Shown one piece after another: positions 29,801 through 38,200 of a stretch of 64,000 nt of DNA. The position numbers and the translations under genes were made by a program. The stretch covers positions 15,413,662 to 15,477,661 of the forward strand of contig OZ020252.1 of NCBI GenBank assembly GCA_963971285.1. Reading direction: 5' to 3'. Positions within the stretch are counted from its first letter, which is position 1. Every line of letters begins with the position of its first letter. The notes beneath the pieces were generated by a model, which had not been told where the DNA came from, did not search any database, and worked only from the letters and a program-made list of their open reading frames with translations. The stretch is from Astropecten irregularis (lineage: Eukaryota; Echinodermata; Asteroidea; Paxillosida; Astropectinidae).

Positions 29801-32800
29801 ATGTGTTGCTGGATACACAGGGATCAACTGTGAAACAGGTCAGTACATTTCAAATATAATGCAATATTTTTCATTTCATATGGAAAATTATGCTCGTTCC
29901 TCTTTGACCCCTTGAAATTAATGTCTATTTTGAAATATTTGATTGTTTTTTATTCTTGTGATCTTTAGACATTGATGAATGTCAGTCTGACCCTTGTGAG
30001 AATGGAAGCCTCTGTTCCTGGGATGATGGTCAGTATTGCAGACCATACCTCAGTCAGTCTGGGTTTGGATATACATGCGCATGCCGTGAACTGGACGGCT
30101 ACCTGTACAATAATGCAACAAACTCCTGCACGCAGAAGGGTAAGTCCAGGTACTATACACACTTTTGTTGGTGCTTTTGTGTCAATGTTGGTGGGTGTAT
30201 CTTACATTCAGTGCTTACAGTGTTTATTCCATGCATCTTTGTCTGAATTGTGTCTGAATCTGAATCATGTTTAGTTATTAAAGGAATAGAACACGTTGAC
30301 AGAATTTGGACAGCATTGCACGTTTATGCTTCTCAAATGGCCCTCATTCTTTTGACCAATATTAGGCTAATGTCTTCTTAGCACAACATTCACTAGAAGG
30401 AATTTTATATTGCAATCTGGTCTCATTTTGTAGCGAGAGATGAGAGTTGGGAAGAAATCTTTTGTAAAACCAGCCGTCAGTGGACTGAACCAGATGTCAT
30501 ACAACCGAGCAGGCAATGTGCCCTGTATTTCTCATCAACAGTTTGTTTATAACACCAATTGGTTTGTTTTCCAGGCTTTAGACCAGTGGCCACCAGGTTG
30601 AGTGTGGAGGGAGTGAATGGCAATCCCTTTGAGTTCAAACCCGAATACCACAACCCAAACTCTGCGGCTTCGCAGAATGACTTATCCTTGGTGGCCTCCG
30701 TGGTAAGTGGACCATTGTTTTGTCGAAACAAATGCATCTTCTTAAACTGTGTTACCTCCCGAAACAGGCTGCAATGTTGGAAGGTATGGATACAAAACTT
30801 GCCTAATCTCCGTTACAGGTTCGGTCCGAACTCTCCACGGCATTGGGCATAGACAACTGCAGGGGCGTCCTGTTCAAAAACGACACCTTTCCAGTTTTCA
30901 CTGGCGTCGTTATGATTCCTGAGGACTCTAATTTGACGGCGGCTGACATCATGGAAATGTTGTTGCTCTTGTCTTCCAGGCGGGCCCTGACAGACGGTAT
31001 AACATCGCTGCACATGGACCCCCTCAGTGTTCAGGGTAAGTCAATTCAAAACTTTCGAATGGATAATCCAAGTTCCAAAACATTGATGGGATATATCACA
31101 TTTGTACTGCTTTATTCCAGGGATCATTTTATCGATATGCGCAGCAATGCTGCAATCTGAATGCTGCAATCTGTACGGTGTTCAAGAGATTGTTGGTTCG
31201 AATCCCGCTCCAGTCAATTTTTCTTTGTTCACCTTTCAATGACTTGAAATTCAGTCAATTTCTCTTGTGGTTATTTGACGATTATATTAATTAAAAAGCT
31301 GTATCCTCTTTGAGTGATCCCCCATGTACTGTTCTCAGGTAGCAGCATTGCTGCGCATATCAATAAAATGATCCCTGATGGGCATAGCAGTTTGTGCGTG
31401 GTTTCATGGCTTCTGACTGCCAAACGAACAAAGATAATTGACTATTAGAGACACCACAAACGTAGGGCTGGATAGCTCAGTTGGTAGAGTGCCTGTACGG
31501 CATTCAGGAGGTCGCTGGTTCAAATCCCACTCGAGTCAATTTTTCTTGGTTCACCTTTCAATGAGTAACTCACTCTAATCATTCTTCCATCCAGCACGTA
31601 GTGTCCTTACTTCTGAATGAAATGCCTGGTGTCCTTCATAATCCCCTGTATTCACCAGGCCTCAGGCGCCCACCTGGGTTGTCCTTGTGAAGCCTGCTTC
31701 AGTCTGTGGTCTTGCATTACAACCCAGATTCCTTGTTCCTTTGTTAGATTCAACCACTGCTTGTCCATCTGACTACTGCCAGAACAGTGGGACCTGTGAT
31801 ATTTCCGGCCAGTATCCATGCCTGTCGTACAGTTGCAGGTAACCACCAAACTATCATTGTTAATTGTAAAGGAGACTTTTGACAAGACAAGGGGCTTTAC
31901 TTGAAAAAAAAAAACAGGATGGAGGTAGAGAAACAATCTTGCTGTCAGGGTCTGCTGCAAGAATAAAGGCCTGTGAGGTTTTGATCAGCTCTTCATGGGT
32001 ATCAATCTTTCAGCACCATACACACATTTCCACCGTTAACAACTTGGCCATTTGAATGGCGGATGCAATAATGTTTGGTGTTGGACTTCTTATTAAAAGT
32101 CAAAAGAATATTCAGAATCTCATGTCTCGCTTGTCGGATATGAACCTCGGCTGTGAATGGCCAGAGAATCAAAGAGGTTGATTATTGATCACACTGTGCT
32201 GAATGCGTATTTTTTGTGACTTGCCTTAATTTTTATTCAGGTGTGCGGCTGGCTTTGTTGGTGCTCACTGTGATAGCAAGCTTCAACCAGAGCCCGGAGT
32301 AACTTCTGATAACCCCTCAGTTTCACTGGTTACGTCATCGTTCACCGTGCATCCAAGTGATACAGCATCAGGTACTAATGCCAGGTTATTTCAGCCATCT
32401 GCAAATTATTTCACACCACTTAACTTGACCCAGTTTGTTTTGTATTTTACACATTTTCATACCTGGGCTTTGGGCAGAGAGGAAATTCACAAAGGTGCAG
32501 ACATTTCACTGTTAACTACTGTTCATGACTGCCCTATCAATGTGAGCAAATCCTGGGGCCAATTTCATAGAGCTGCTTAGCACAAATATTCGCTATAAAG
32601 CATGAAATTTCTGTCTTAGTAAAAACAGGATTAACAAACAAATGTCCCATGTGTTGTGTATCACTTGTGATTGTTCTTTGGCTGTTGTTTGCTGACCATG
32701 AATATCAAATGGAATTTTCAATGGTTGTTTGTATTTTATTGGGCAATCTATTTTTGTGCTAAGCAATTTGTTGTGCTAAGCAGCTCTATGAAATTGACCC

Positions 32801-34160
32801 CTGGTACCCTTCACTCGTCAAGAACCATTTCAGTGTCCCTTCCATTTTCCTATTCGGTTTAAAGCATATTTTGGGTCGTGAAGTTTTATTGATGCAGGGG
32901 TCTGTGGAAAAGCACAACCAAAAGAATTTTCTTCCCCAACTTGTTTCTCTTTTACCTGACAGTCAACCAATTGAGTATTTACAGTTTCATCTTGCCAAAG
33001 CAATTCAGTCAGTCAACTTTAAGGTATCCCCATGGATTCCATAAAGGAACACTCGTAAAAAGTTTCTCAATTATTTTTTTAGGTATTAAAGGTACTATCA
33101 TACTTTGGTAGCGTTCTGAAACAGAAATCTCCACAGATTTACCTATAACTTAAAGGGTATAAAGATGCAGTGGTGCTAGTAGAAGCATACCATTTAATCA
33201 TTTTGCAGACATTAATAAGATTTCCTTGTGATGAGGTTAAATGAAAGTTTGAATTTGTTTTCTTCTGAGTAGGCAAAATAGTTTTTTCCATTCTTTGGTT
33301 GGACGCGAACCAAAAGCAGGGTTGACTGTCAGCATCTAATACTGGTTTACATGTTTTGCGGATTGCTTCAGTTAGGTAAAGGTGTGCTCTAAATTTCAGG
33401 CTGCTTGTGTTCTACTAGAGATCTTCATGGAGTAATTCACAAAATGAATGCGACTGATTATTATTTGTCTGTTTCGTTTGTATTATTTCAGGCAGTCTTA
33501 CACCTGCTGTCTTGGTACTGGTCATTTTTGGGGTGCTGTTGGCTTTGCTGGCTCTGTCTTCGTTTGTCTTGGTCCGTGGACTGAGGAGAAGACACCACCG
33601 CAGACGTACACTGCACATCTTCAATCCTGACTTCATCACTGAACAGCAAAAATCTGAGCTATTTACACCTTATGTAGCAACCGGAAGAGAATCTCTGCAC
33701 AGCTACGATCACGAGGTGGGTCTGTTTCTTTCTCTCGTTGTCATTGTCATTTTATTCTCAGACTTAGGGGGACCTGAGGTTTTGTTTCCTAGCAGGATCT
33801 TTTTCAAAGGCAAAGAGAAAGCTCCTGATGGGATTGGACTAATTTTTCATAATGATCTTTCTCTACTGCCCTCCTCAGGCTCCGGAAGATGATCGTCCTG
33901 CCACCAGACGCGGCATGATCAATCCTGTCGCTGGCCGCAGGAAATTTTGGCTCCCCAGACAGGTTGTCCAAAAGCAGCTGGTTAGCGGTGAGAATCCTCC
34001 AGCCGGTAAGGAAGGAAATCCGTTTGGTGGTCTCATCTTCACAAATCTCCACTACAACAATGAGCCAGCGGCATCTGACAGTCTCAGCGACAAAGACTTC
34101 CGATGGAGTACCAGGGACAGCGCCATCGGAACAAGAAATTCTGAAGCAGACCTCTACTGA
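76..34160 (+). CDS. Gene 1: giant multi-cbEGF transmembrane protein (3' part, 5' truncated by window)
   Basis: This is a spliced gene whose 5' end lies before the window. I identify 119 identical-length 114-bp cbEGF exons (first at 76-189, last at 29725-29838). They are followed by exons 29969-30139, 30575-30702, 30819-31035, 31748-31838, 32241-32371, 33492-33715 and 33879-34160 (stop). All junctions have AG acceptors and GT donors, and the phases join without a break (1-1 through the array, then 1-0, 0-1, 1-2, 2-1, 1-0, 0-stop). The visible part encodes about 4,900 residues: 4,522 of cbEGF array, a 57-residue variant EGF, a SEA-like segment, a split EGF, a transmembrane helix and a basic cytoplasmic tail of about 140 residues. 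It resembles type I adhesion or receptor-like proteins with EGF rods. No orthologue is recognised and no function is assigned. The N-terminus is unseen; by analogy with gene 2 it could carry lectin domains. Confidence 0.88.
5870..7828. mobile_element. Long-inverted-repeat (foldback-like) DNA transposon inserted at a splice donor
   Basis: The element spans 5873-7825 with termini TAGTCCGTGGGCCGTG and its reverse complement, flanked by the 3-bp duplication AAG (5870-5872 and 7826-7828). The arms are about 437 bp each (5873-6309 and 7389-7825) and largely complementary. The 1.1-kb centre is unique and AT-rich. Short ORFs exist (6241-6429, 62 codons; 7222-7563, 113 codons), but no transposase signature is seen, so it looks non-autonomous. 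A 3-bp TSD suits PIF/Harbinger-type or CACTA-type elements; the family is unresolved. The host exon 5758-5871 keeps a GT, but its donor changes from GTCAGT to GTAGTC. Confidence 0.88.
7951..13452 (+). CDS. cbEGF exon array, exons 26-49
   Basis: Twenty-four 114-bp exons start at 7951, 8188, 8425, 8662, 8897, 9134, 9350, 9587, 9824, 10040, 10279, 10516, 10753, 10990, 11227, 11464, 11701, 11938, 12173, 12410, 12626, 12865, 13102 and 13339. The domain is the same as in exons 1-25. Exons 27, 31 and 41 read QPYPC instead of QPDPC. Exon 42 has S for G after the C3-T-D. Exon 35 has N for I near C6, and exon 48 has H in the D/N position before S-Y. A 21-bp intron deletion gives 102-bp introns before exons 32, 35 and 46. 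Exons 34 and 45 use an AAG acceptor instead of TAG. The donor after exon 30 is GTTAGT. All exons remain open. Confidence 0.92.
13576..21294 (+). CDS. cbEGF exon array, exons 50-82 (higher-order block A)
   Basis: Thirty-three 114-bp exons start at 13576, 13813, 14050, 14266, 14504, 14741, 14978, 15215, 15452, 15689, 15926, 16163, 16398, 16635, 16851, 17088, 17325, 17541, 17780, 18019, 18256, 18493, 18730, 18967, 19204, 19420, 19657, 19873, 20110, 20347, 20584, 20821 and 21058. The order of spacings (237, 216, 238, 235 and 239 bp classes) is repeated exactly in the next 7,719 bp. Exon 79 (20347) has a C-to-A change at its second base, so the junction residue becomes Lys instead of Asp/Asn, removing one Ca ligand. 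Exons 59 and 63 carry QPYPC. Exon 66 has the AAG acceptor. Every exon is open and phase 1-1. Confidence 0.92.
21295..29013 (+). CDS. cbEGF exon array, exons 83-115 (higher-order block B)
   Basis: Thirty-three 114-bp exons start at 21295, 21532, 21769, 21985, 22223, 22460, 22697, 22934, 23171, 23408, 23645, 23882, 24117, 24354, 24570, 24807, 25044, 25260, 25499, 25738, 25975, 26212, 26449, 26686, 26923, 27139, 27376, 27592, 27829, 28066, 28303, 28540 and 28777. The block is a tandem copy of 13576-21294 offset by 7,719 bp. Rare private markers are shared at that offset: the Lys-making exon start (20347/28066), the run of seven T (about 14398/22117), TTTGAAATAT (about 16974/24693), the GATTAAAGTCT intron variant (about 20531/28250) and the two consecutive 239-bp units. 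I found no difference between the copies by eye, but I did not align them base by base. Confidence 0.92.
29014..29838 (+). CDS. cbEGF exon array, exons 116-119 (diverging 3' end)
   Basis: Four 114-bp exons start at 29014, 29251, 29488 and 29725. They lie outside the 7,719-bp duplication and diverge from the rest. Exons 118 and 119 start with ACTTT, giving Phe for Ile in the Ca-binding start (N-F-D-E-C). Exon 119 also reads S-Y-N-C-T-C in place of S-Y-S-C-A-C. The intron after exon 119 (29839-29968) is noticeably altered. This gradient is what is expected where unequal exchange or gene conversion fades at an array edge. Confidence 0.9.
29969..30139 (+). CDS. Variant EGF exon with seventh cysteine (gene 1)
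   Basis: This 171-bp phase 1-1 exon starts like the array ([14 protein letters not shown]) but is extended between C3 and the C-A-C pair. It has seven cysteines in the order C-x4-C-x5-C-x7-C-x12-C-x-C-x16-C, so one extra Cys lies between the usual C3 and C4. An N-A-T glycosylation sequon sits just before the last Cys. The acceptor is TTTAG and the donor GTAAGT. It is the transition from the homogenised array to the membrane-proximal part. Confidence 0.88.
30575..31035 (+). CDS. Two exons encoding a SEA-like segment (gene 1)
   Basis: Exon 30575-30702 (128 bp, phase 1 to 0) starts [13 protein letters not shown]. Exon 30819-31035 (217 bp, phase 0 to 1) starts [13 protein letters not shown] and continues [20 protein letters not shown]. 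Together they give about 115 residues with alternating hydrophobic strands and helices, placed between EGF domains and next to a transmembrane helix. That layout fits a SEA domain; the segment around F-T-G-V-V could match the SEA cleavage strand, but the classic G-S-V-V-V is not present. Sequons are N-D-T and N-L-T. The exon calls are firm; the SEA assignment is tentative and needs a profile search. Confidence 0.75.
31118..31377. mobile_element. Inverted-repeat element with tRNA-like fragment inside
   Basis: A 36-bp terminal inverted repeat (CAGGGATCATTTTATCGATA at 31118 onward, its complement ending at 31377) encloses a 5'-truncated tRNA-like repeat (GGTTCGAATCC near 31196, then CCAGTCAATTTTTC). 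It lies in the intron between 31036 and 31747. I could not identify a target duplication. Confidence 0.6.
31378..31570 (+). repeat. tRNA-derived SINE-like repeat
   Basis: An A-box-like TAGCTCAGTTGGTAGAGTG at 31473-31491 and a B-box GGTTCAAATCC at 31517-31527 have pol III promoter spacing, followed by a non-tRNA tail (TCAATTTTTCTTGGTTCACC). The ends do not pair into an acceptor stem, so it is not a functional tRNA gene. Related copies occur near 31190, 37297-37475 (minus), 55240, 57300, 59060 and 62104-62212 (minus). Confidence 0.7.
31748..32371 (+). CDS. Membrane-proximal EGF split over two exons plus Ser/Thr stalk (gene 1)
   Basis: Exon 31748-31838 (91 bp, phase 1 to 2) encodes [16 protein letters not shown] and continues through C-x7-C-x4-C. 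Exon 32241-32371 (131 bp, phase 2 to 1) completes the domain with [14 protein letters not shown] and then a Pro/Ser/Thr-rich stalk. The EGF has seven cysteines, again with the extra one between C3 and C4. C2-Q-N-S-G-T-C3 matches the O-fucose consensus C-x4-[ST]-C, unlike the array domains. The intron between them (31839-32240) falls inside the EGF, in contrast to the one-exon-per-domain array. Confidence 0.82.
32553..32803. mobile_element. MITE with GGGCCAATTT termini and 3-bp TSD
   Basis: The terminal inverted repeat runs GGGCCAATTTCATAGAGCTG then CTTAGCAC at 32556, matched in reverse up to 32800. It is flanked by CTG at 32553-32555 and 32801-32803. It is about 245 bp, non-coding, in the gene 1 intron 32372-33491. 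The size, GGG start and 3-bp TSD resemble PIF/Harbinger-type MITEs. Confidence 0.7.
33086..33200 (+). repeat. Fragment of TTAA-flanked MITE family
   Basis: TTAA followed by AGGTACTATCATACTTTGGT matches the left end of the repeat seen complete at 40583-40943 and 59437-59787. The right end is missing here. It lies in the intron before the transmembrane exon. Confidence 0.65.
33492..33715 (+). CDS. Transmembrane exon (gene 1)
   Basis: This 224-bp exon (phase 1 to 0) has a strongly hydrophobic stretch of about 25 residues (begins [18 protein letters not shown]). It is followed at once by a basic stop-transfer run ([11 protein letters not shown]) and then the start of the cytoplasmic tail, including a Tyr in FTPY and another in HSYDHE. 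This fits a type I single-pass protein. The acceptor is TTTCAG and the donor is GTGGGT. Confidence 0.88.
33879..34160 (+). CDS. Terminal cytoplasmic exon with stop (gene 1)
   Basis: This 282-bp phase-0 exon starts [20 protein letters not shown] and ends SEADLY and a TGA stop at 34158-34160. It encodes a 93-residue, charged, Ser-rich cytoplasmic tail with a Tyr at the very C-terminus and one in NLHYNN. No catalytic domain is visible. The acceptor CCTCCTCAG is strong. The 3' UTR runs into repeated DNA; AATAAA-like signals occur near 34735 and 35605, but I cannot tell which is used. Confidence 0.85.
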   Translation, partial: APEDDRPATRRGMINPVAGRRKFWLPRQVVQKQLVSGENPPAGKEGNPFGGLIFTNLHYNNEPAASDSLSDKDFRWSTRDSAIGTRNSEADLY

Positions 34161-34216
34161 AGTCTACATGTGCAAGATGACAGCAATTTAGCAGAAGAAA
34201 AGCTCATCTTGTCTTC

Positions 34217-34905
34217 TTAGAGGTACTATCATACTTTGGTAGCATACCGGAACAGAAATCTTCACAGATTTACCTATAACTTACAGGGTATAAAGATGGT
34301 GATGGTAGAAATATACCGTTACAATTTTTCTGCCTGAAATGCTGTATTTATCCAGAAAAGAGTAAAACCAGTGACCGAAAGAATTTTTGATCTGAACCAG
34401 ACTACCTTTCGAGGAACTTCCAGTAAACAACTGCAAACGGCCAACTTACTGCTAAGCCCGATTTGGAATGAACGGTAGCCGTCCGCGCTGGAACGCATGA
34501 GGGCGCTATTCAAAATTCCTTCCAGGGAATTTTGCAAGACTGGATTTTCAAACGACTTCGTTGAAAAATGTAAACGGGTTTTCACTATTTTCTCGTGACC
34601 CAGTTGGCTGATTGACTTCAAACTTCTACAGGTTTGTCAGTTAAGGTATATGATGGATAACATAATGTGCTTTCACTGTCAGCAACGATTTTGTCGCAAA
34701 AACCAGTTCTGTACCTTCCCTTTAAACATCAAAAATAAAAGAGAAAAGACTTAATAAATAATGTGGCCGTTTTTCACTGTTTTCTCAAAGTTGGTAACTG
34801 AGGATTAAAATTTTCACAGATGGCTGTTACTGTATCTCCCTTGATATTTTTGCCCATGAATCTGTATTTCTTTGACAAAAACCAAAGTATGAGATTACCT
34901 TTATG
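34217..34905 (+). mobile_element. TTAA-family MITE with internal insertion, in gene 1 3' flank
   Basis: The left end (AGGTACTATCATACTTTGGT) begins near 34220 and the right end (CCAAAGTATGAGATTACCTT) near 34885. Normal members are about 350-360 bp; this one is about 685 bp because unrelated sequence (about 34395-34720) sits in the middle. It starts only about 60 bp after the stop codon and so probably forms part of the 3' UTR. Confidence 0.6.
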
Positions 34906-35121
34906 TTCCATGTTGCAAGCAAGGAGGGAACTTTTCCCTTGGATCACGAGGGGGAATTAAGTTGCTCCATTATGCATGTTGTATTGTCGTTCCTTCCTGC
35001 AAAAAGCCATCTACTGACATTCTTCCTCTGGTACCTACAAGTGTAAGAGTTTTACCAGAGTTATCAGAAGTGCACCAATAACATCGCTGCAAAAGCAACA
35101 AGCAATATGAAGAAGAAACAC

Positions 35122-35385
35122 TTAAAGGTTCACTGTAATCAAATTTGGGAAAGGGATGAAAATGCTTTAAAATTATTGCTTAATGCATAATTAATGACAA
35201 TATAGATTATATTTTGTATGTAAGTGCTTACTTTTGACGAAACAGTTACAAAATCGATACATGTATTCCCCACCCCTCAAAAAAGTCCCCCTTTGTTTAG
35301 CGTAAACAAAGATAGATAGGTTGATTTTGATAATAGTACAGATGTATTTAACTTCATGTGTATTTTTATTACAGTGAACCTTTAA
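35122..35385. mobile_element. TTAA-flanked MITE, second family
   Basis: The termini AGGTTCACTGTAAT (35126) and ATTACAGTGAACCT (ending 35381) are exact inverted repeats flanked by TTAA at 35122-35125 and 35382-35385. It is 256 bp and non-coding. TTAA target duplications are typical of piggyBac and Kolobok elements; the family is not determined. Confidence 0.75.
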
Positions 35386-36650
35386 AGCTTGGATATAGTC
35401 TAAGCTTCCATGAAGCCCCAAAGATTGTGAATTATCAATGAAATAAGTCTAGGTCACAAGGTTTATTGTAAGTGCTGCTTATTGATTTGCTATTTTGGTA
35501 TATTACAAGTGCAGATATACCATGTACTTTGTGTTAGTGAGTTTGACATGTTTAGTACAAGTCCACCAACTCTGAATATATGATGATGTACAGGTGTATT
35601 ATCAAATAAACTCACTCGTACCTTTTGCCTGCTCATTCATGTTTTTGTAGTGAGAAATGATTATTGACTTCCCCATAAAGTACTGTTTCCATAGCAACCA
35701 GCAGACAATGATCACGTTTTGCTTTCTTTTTAAGCATCTCATGAATTTGTTGTCTCTACCTTGCCCTTTATGTATTATCAAACTAATTTGCAGTTAGTAA
35801 GTGTTGCCATAGCAATTTATTTAATTTTAGCAAAAAGTGGTCTACAACAAAATATAATTATGCAGAGTAATAATTTAATAAGTTTAATCTAAATGAATTC
35901 ATTGAAAGCATTAAAATAGTATTGAAATAGAATTTTAAAAATGACAGTAATTACATTTTTGCAATGAAAATTAATATATATGAAGGTCCAACATATATTG
36001 ATTGGGCTTCTACAATGTATTACGGGTAAGCAGGATATATTTATATGTATTTATATTTATAACAGTAATTGGTTGGAATGGTTTTTTTGTTGAATAAAAA
36101 TCCAGTCTGGCCATAAGGCAGATTACTTTTGACTTGAAATTATTGTTAACTTTCCTTTTCCATCCTAACTTAACTATTGATGCTTGCTGAAATCTGACAG
36201 TTAGTCGGTTTGTGACAAAGCACATTTTGTTTATGTTTTTATAAAACAATACAAAAACATAATGAAGAATTTTTGATCTTGTCAAGATGATGCCACTTCA
36301 AAGCATCTGATGTTCAGTAGTTGTTGCTACGAAAGCTTATGCACATTTTTAACTCTAGTTAGTCAATAAAGTGCTACTTGTATTTTTCTATTTTATATGG
36401 ACTTTGAGGAAATTATTTTTGTAGAGTTTGGATTTAAAGTTCGTGACCCCGCCTATTTTTGCTCCGGTTTCAGTTATTTGATGATTATTAATTTGTAGTG
36501 TGAGAACTGAAAAGGGTTTCAAATTATGTTTTATTACTGCCCAATTAAAAACAATCGAGATCAATTGTTGTGGTTAATTAGGCCTCATCATGTAGCCCAC
36601 AATGGAGATCAATGGTTTGGACAAGGTTGACTGGTGTCGACTCGACTTGA
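35386..36650. other. Intergenic AT-rich stretch, no gene seen
   Basis: I see no exon-like ORF with splice sites, no RNA gene and no clear terminal inverted repeats. AATAAA-type polyadenylation signals occur near 35605. Confidence 0.5.
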
Positions 36651-36856
36651 AAGTTAAACGAACCCCAGCGCCACCTCTCGGCGTCTCGGCGTCCGTGTGT
36701 ATTTATTTGTCTTGCACCCAGGCTCCCTTACGTGTTTTTCAACGGGGGTTTATACAGGCGCCTTAATTGTTGTAATTTTGTGACATCTTCACCGCGGATG
36801 ATACGAATGTCACAAGTGACTGGACTGGATTCCATGGTTACAAACCTGCTGAAATC

Positions 36857-36945
36857 ATGAAATTCTCCAAAATGAGAAACCTGCTTTGGTCGGGAATGAT
36901 ATTGACACCATTCTGGACAGTTACACGTAACTGCAACAAGAAGAA
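36857..36945 (+). other. Possible isolated first exon (weak)
   Basis: An ATG opens a 29-codon stretch starting MKFSKMRNLLWSGMILTPFW, a plausible signal-peptide-like sequence. It ends at a good donor (GTAAGT, 36946) in phase 2. The upstream 200 bp is richer in CG than its surroundings. Phase 2 does not match the phase-1 acceptor of the gene 2 lectin exon (51793), and I find no downstream partner exon. It may be chance. Confidence 0.2.
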
Positions 36946-37296
36946 GTAAGTTGTCTTGACATGTTGAGAAAGGGTTCCGCAGCGCGCATACGGTCAGCTA
37001 GCTAGGGGGGACCCGTACAAAATTGTGTCATGGCCATGGGAGCATTTAACTAAAGTTGGAGTAAGCCTATTAGCAAACAATTTTACGTATTTGTTAGAAA
37101 ATGCTTTGATAATGAATCATAATTGCATGCTGCATGACTCCTCAAACACTTTGTGCACAACCAGAAAAACATAACATTTGACAACCAACCAGGCATCTTA
37201 TCATCTGCTTTGCTGATCGTAGCCGTGGCCATGGCAGCATAAATTTATTTAGTTTTTCGAATTCTTGAAATTGTTGAATTAATTTTCTCTTTTTAA

Positions 37297-37475
37297 AAGT
37301 GAACAAAGAAAAATTGCCCGAAACAGGATTCGAAGCAGCGACCTCTGGGATAATGTACCAGGGTTCAACTGAGCTATCTACCCCTATGTTGGTGGTGGCC
37401 CTAGTATTATCTTTGTTTGTTGGCTGTCGGAAACTTGTCATGAAACCACTCACACACTGCTATATCCCAAGGATC
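37297..37475 (-). repeat. tRNA-derived SINE-like repeat (minus strand)
   Basis: The reverse complement shows TAGATAGCTCAGTT and CTTCGAATCC promoter-like boxes, the GCAATTTTTCTTTGTTCAC tail, and a 5' extension (GTGGTTTCATGAC-like) shared with the plus-strand copy at 31378. The shared extension shows that the repeated unit is longer than its tRNA-like part. Confidence 0.6.
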
Positions 37476-37946
37476 ATTTCAGATACACACAGCATTAGCA
37501 AAGCTGCAACCTGAGAAACGGTACACTGTTGTGCATTATGTGTACTGTACATGGAGAATCACTCAAACATGTCAAAGAGAATACAACTTTGTAATAATTA
37601 TTTCTGGATAAATACACCATTTTGGGCAGAAATATGTATATGTTTCTACCAGCACCATCTTCATGTGTACTGAAAGTAAATACGTAAATCTGTGAACATT
37701 TCTGTTTGATCTGTTGCCAATTCTGTACTTTAGTGTACCGTGTACAAGAGCCTGTCTTTAAAATAGCAAGTGTGTTGTGAGTTTGAACAAATTTTGCAGG
37801 ACTTACCGTTACATGTGCAGTACAAATATAAGATGTACACTGCATACACATGCATTTTCAGTATGTGTCTCAGTCCACAATGTTTATTTATTTGTCATTA
37901 ATGTGAATGATGTCACTGTACAGCTGCAGTCTGCTCAACAGCCACT

Positions 37947-38200
37947 GGAGCGGATCCAGGATTTTTCTGAAAGGGGGATGGGGTTCCATGGAAATAAAAT
38001 GCGGCAATTCAATAGCGACGGATGCATTTTGGGCGATCAAAGCTAGCTAATTTTATCTCCCCCCCACCTCAAATTCTTCTCCTTTTGAGTCTTCCTCCCT
38101 CCCTTTTCCTCTTTCTCTCTTTCTTTCTTTTTTTTTCTTTTTTTTTTTGCTGTAAGAAAGGGGTGCCGACCGTGCCGTACGCCCCCTGGATCCGCCCTTG
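37947..38200. mobile_element. Inverted-repeat element with GCGGATCCAGG ends
   Basis: GCGGATCCAGG near 37950 and CCTGGATCCGC near 38185 form terminal inverted repeats of about 250 bp spacing. The interior contains a long pyrimidine tract (38085-38150). It is related in its termini (GGCGGATC) to the element at 54778-55042. The TSD is not clear. Confidence 0.55.

Larger units (their letters stand above)
76..29838 (+). repeat. Tandem array of 119 exon+intron units (mostly 237 bp)
   Basis: The unit is 114 bp of exon plus about 123 bp of intron. The intron is conserved as strongly as the exon, so identity is maintained at DNA level and not only by selection on the protein. Unit-length classes are 237 (standard), 216 (21 bp deleted after GTCTTT), 235 (TATAT shortened to TAT), 239 (extra AT in CTTATAGTC) and 238 (one extra T). 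The classes recur in fixed order, revealing nested duplications. The array is interrupted only once, at 5873-7825. Confidence 0.95.

Noticed and set aside
1..29838. CRISPR-like or satellite-like direct repeats
   Set aside because: The 237-bp periodicity is fully explained by a 114-bp cbEGF exon plus intron. Both parts repeat, and there are no unique spacers.
30803..31015. Minus-strand ORFs over the SEA-like exon
   Set aside because: The plus-strand frame has matching splice sites and phases on both sides; the minus frames are shadows.
31465..31540. Functional tRNA gene
   Set aside because: A-box-like and B-box-like motifs are present, but the ends do not form an acceptor stem and several diverged copies exist, so it is a tRNA-derived repeat.
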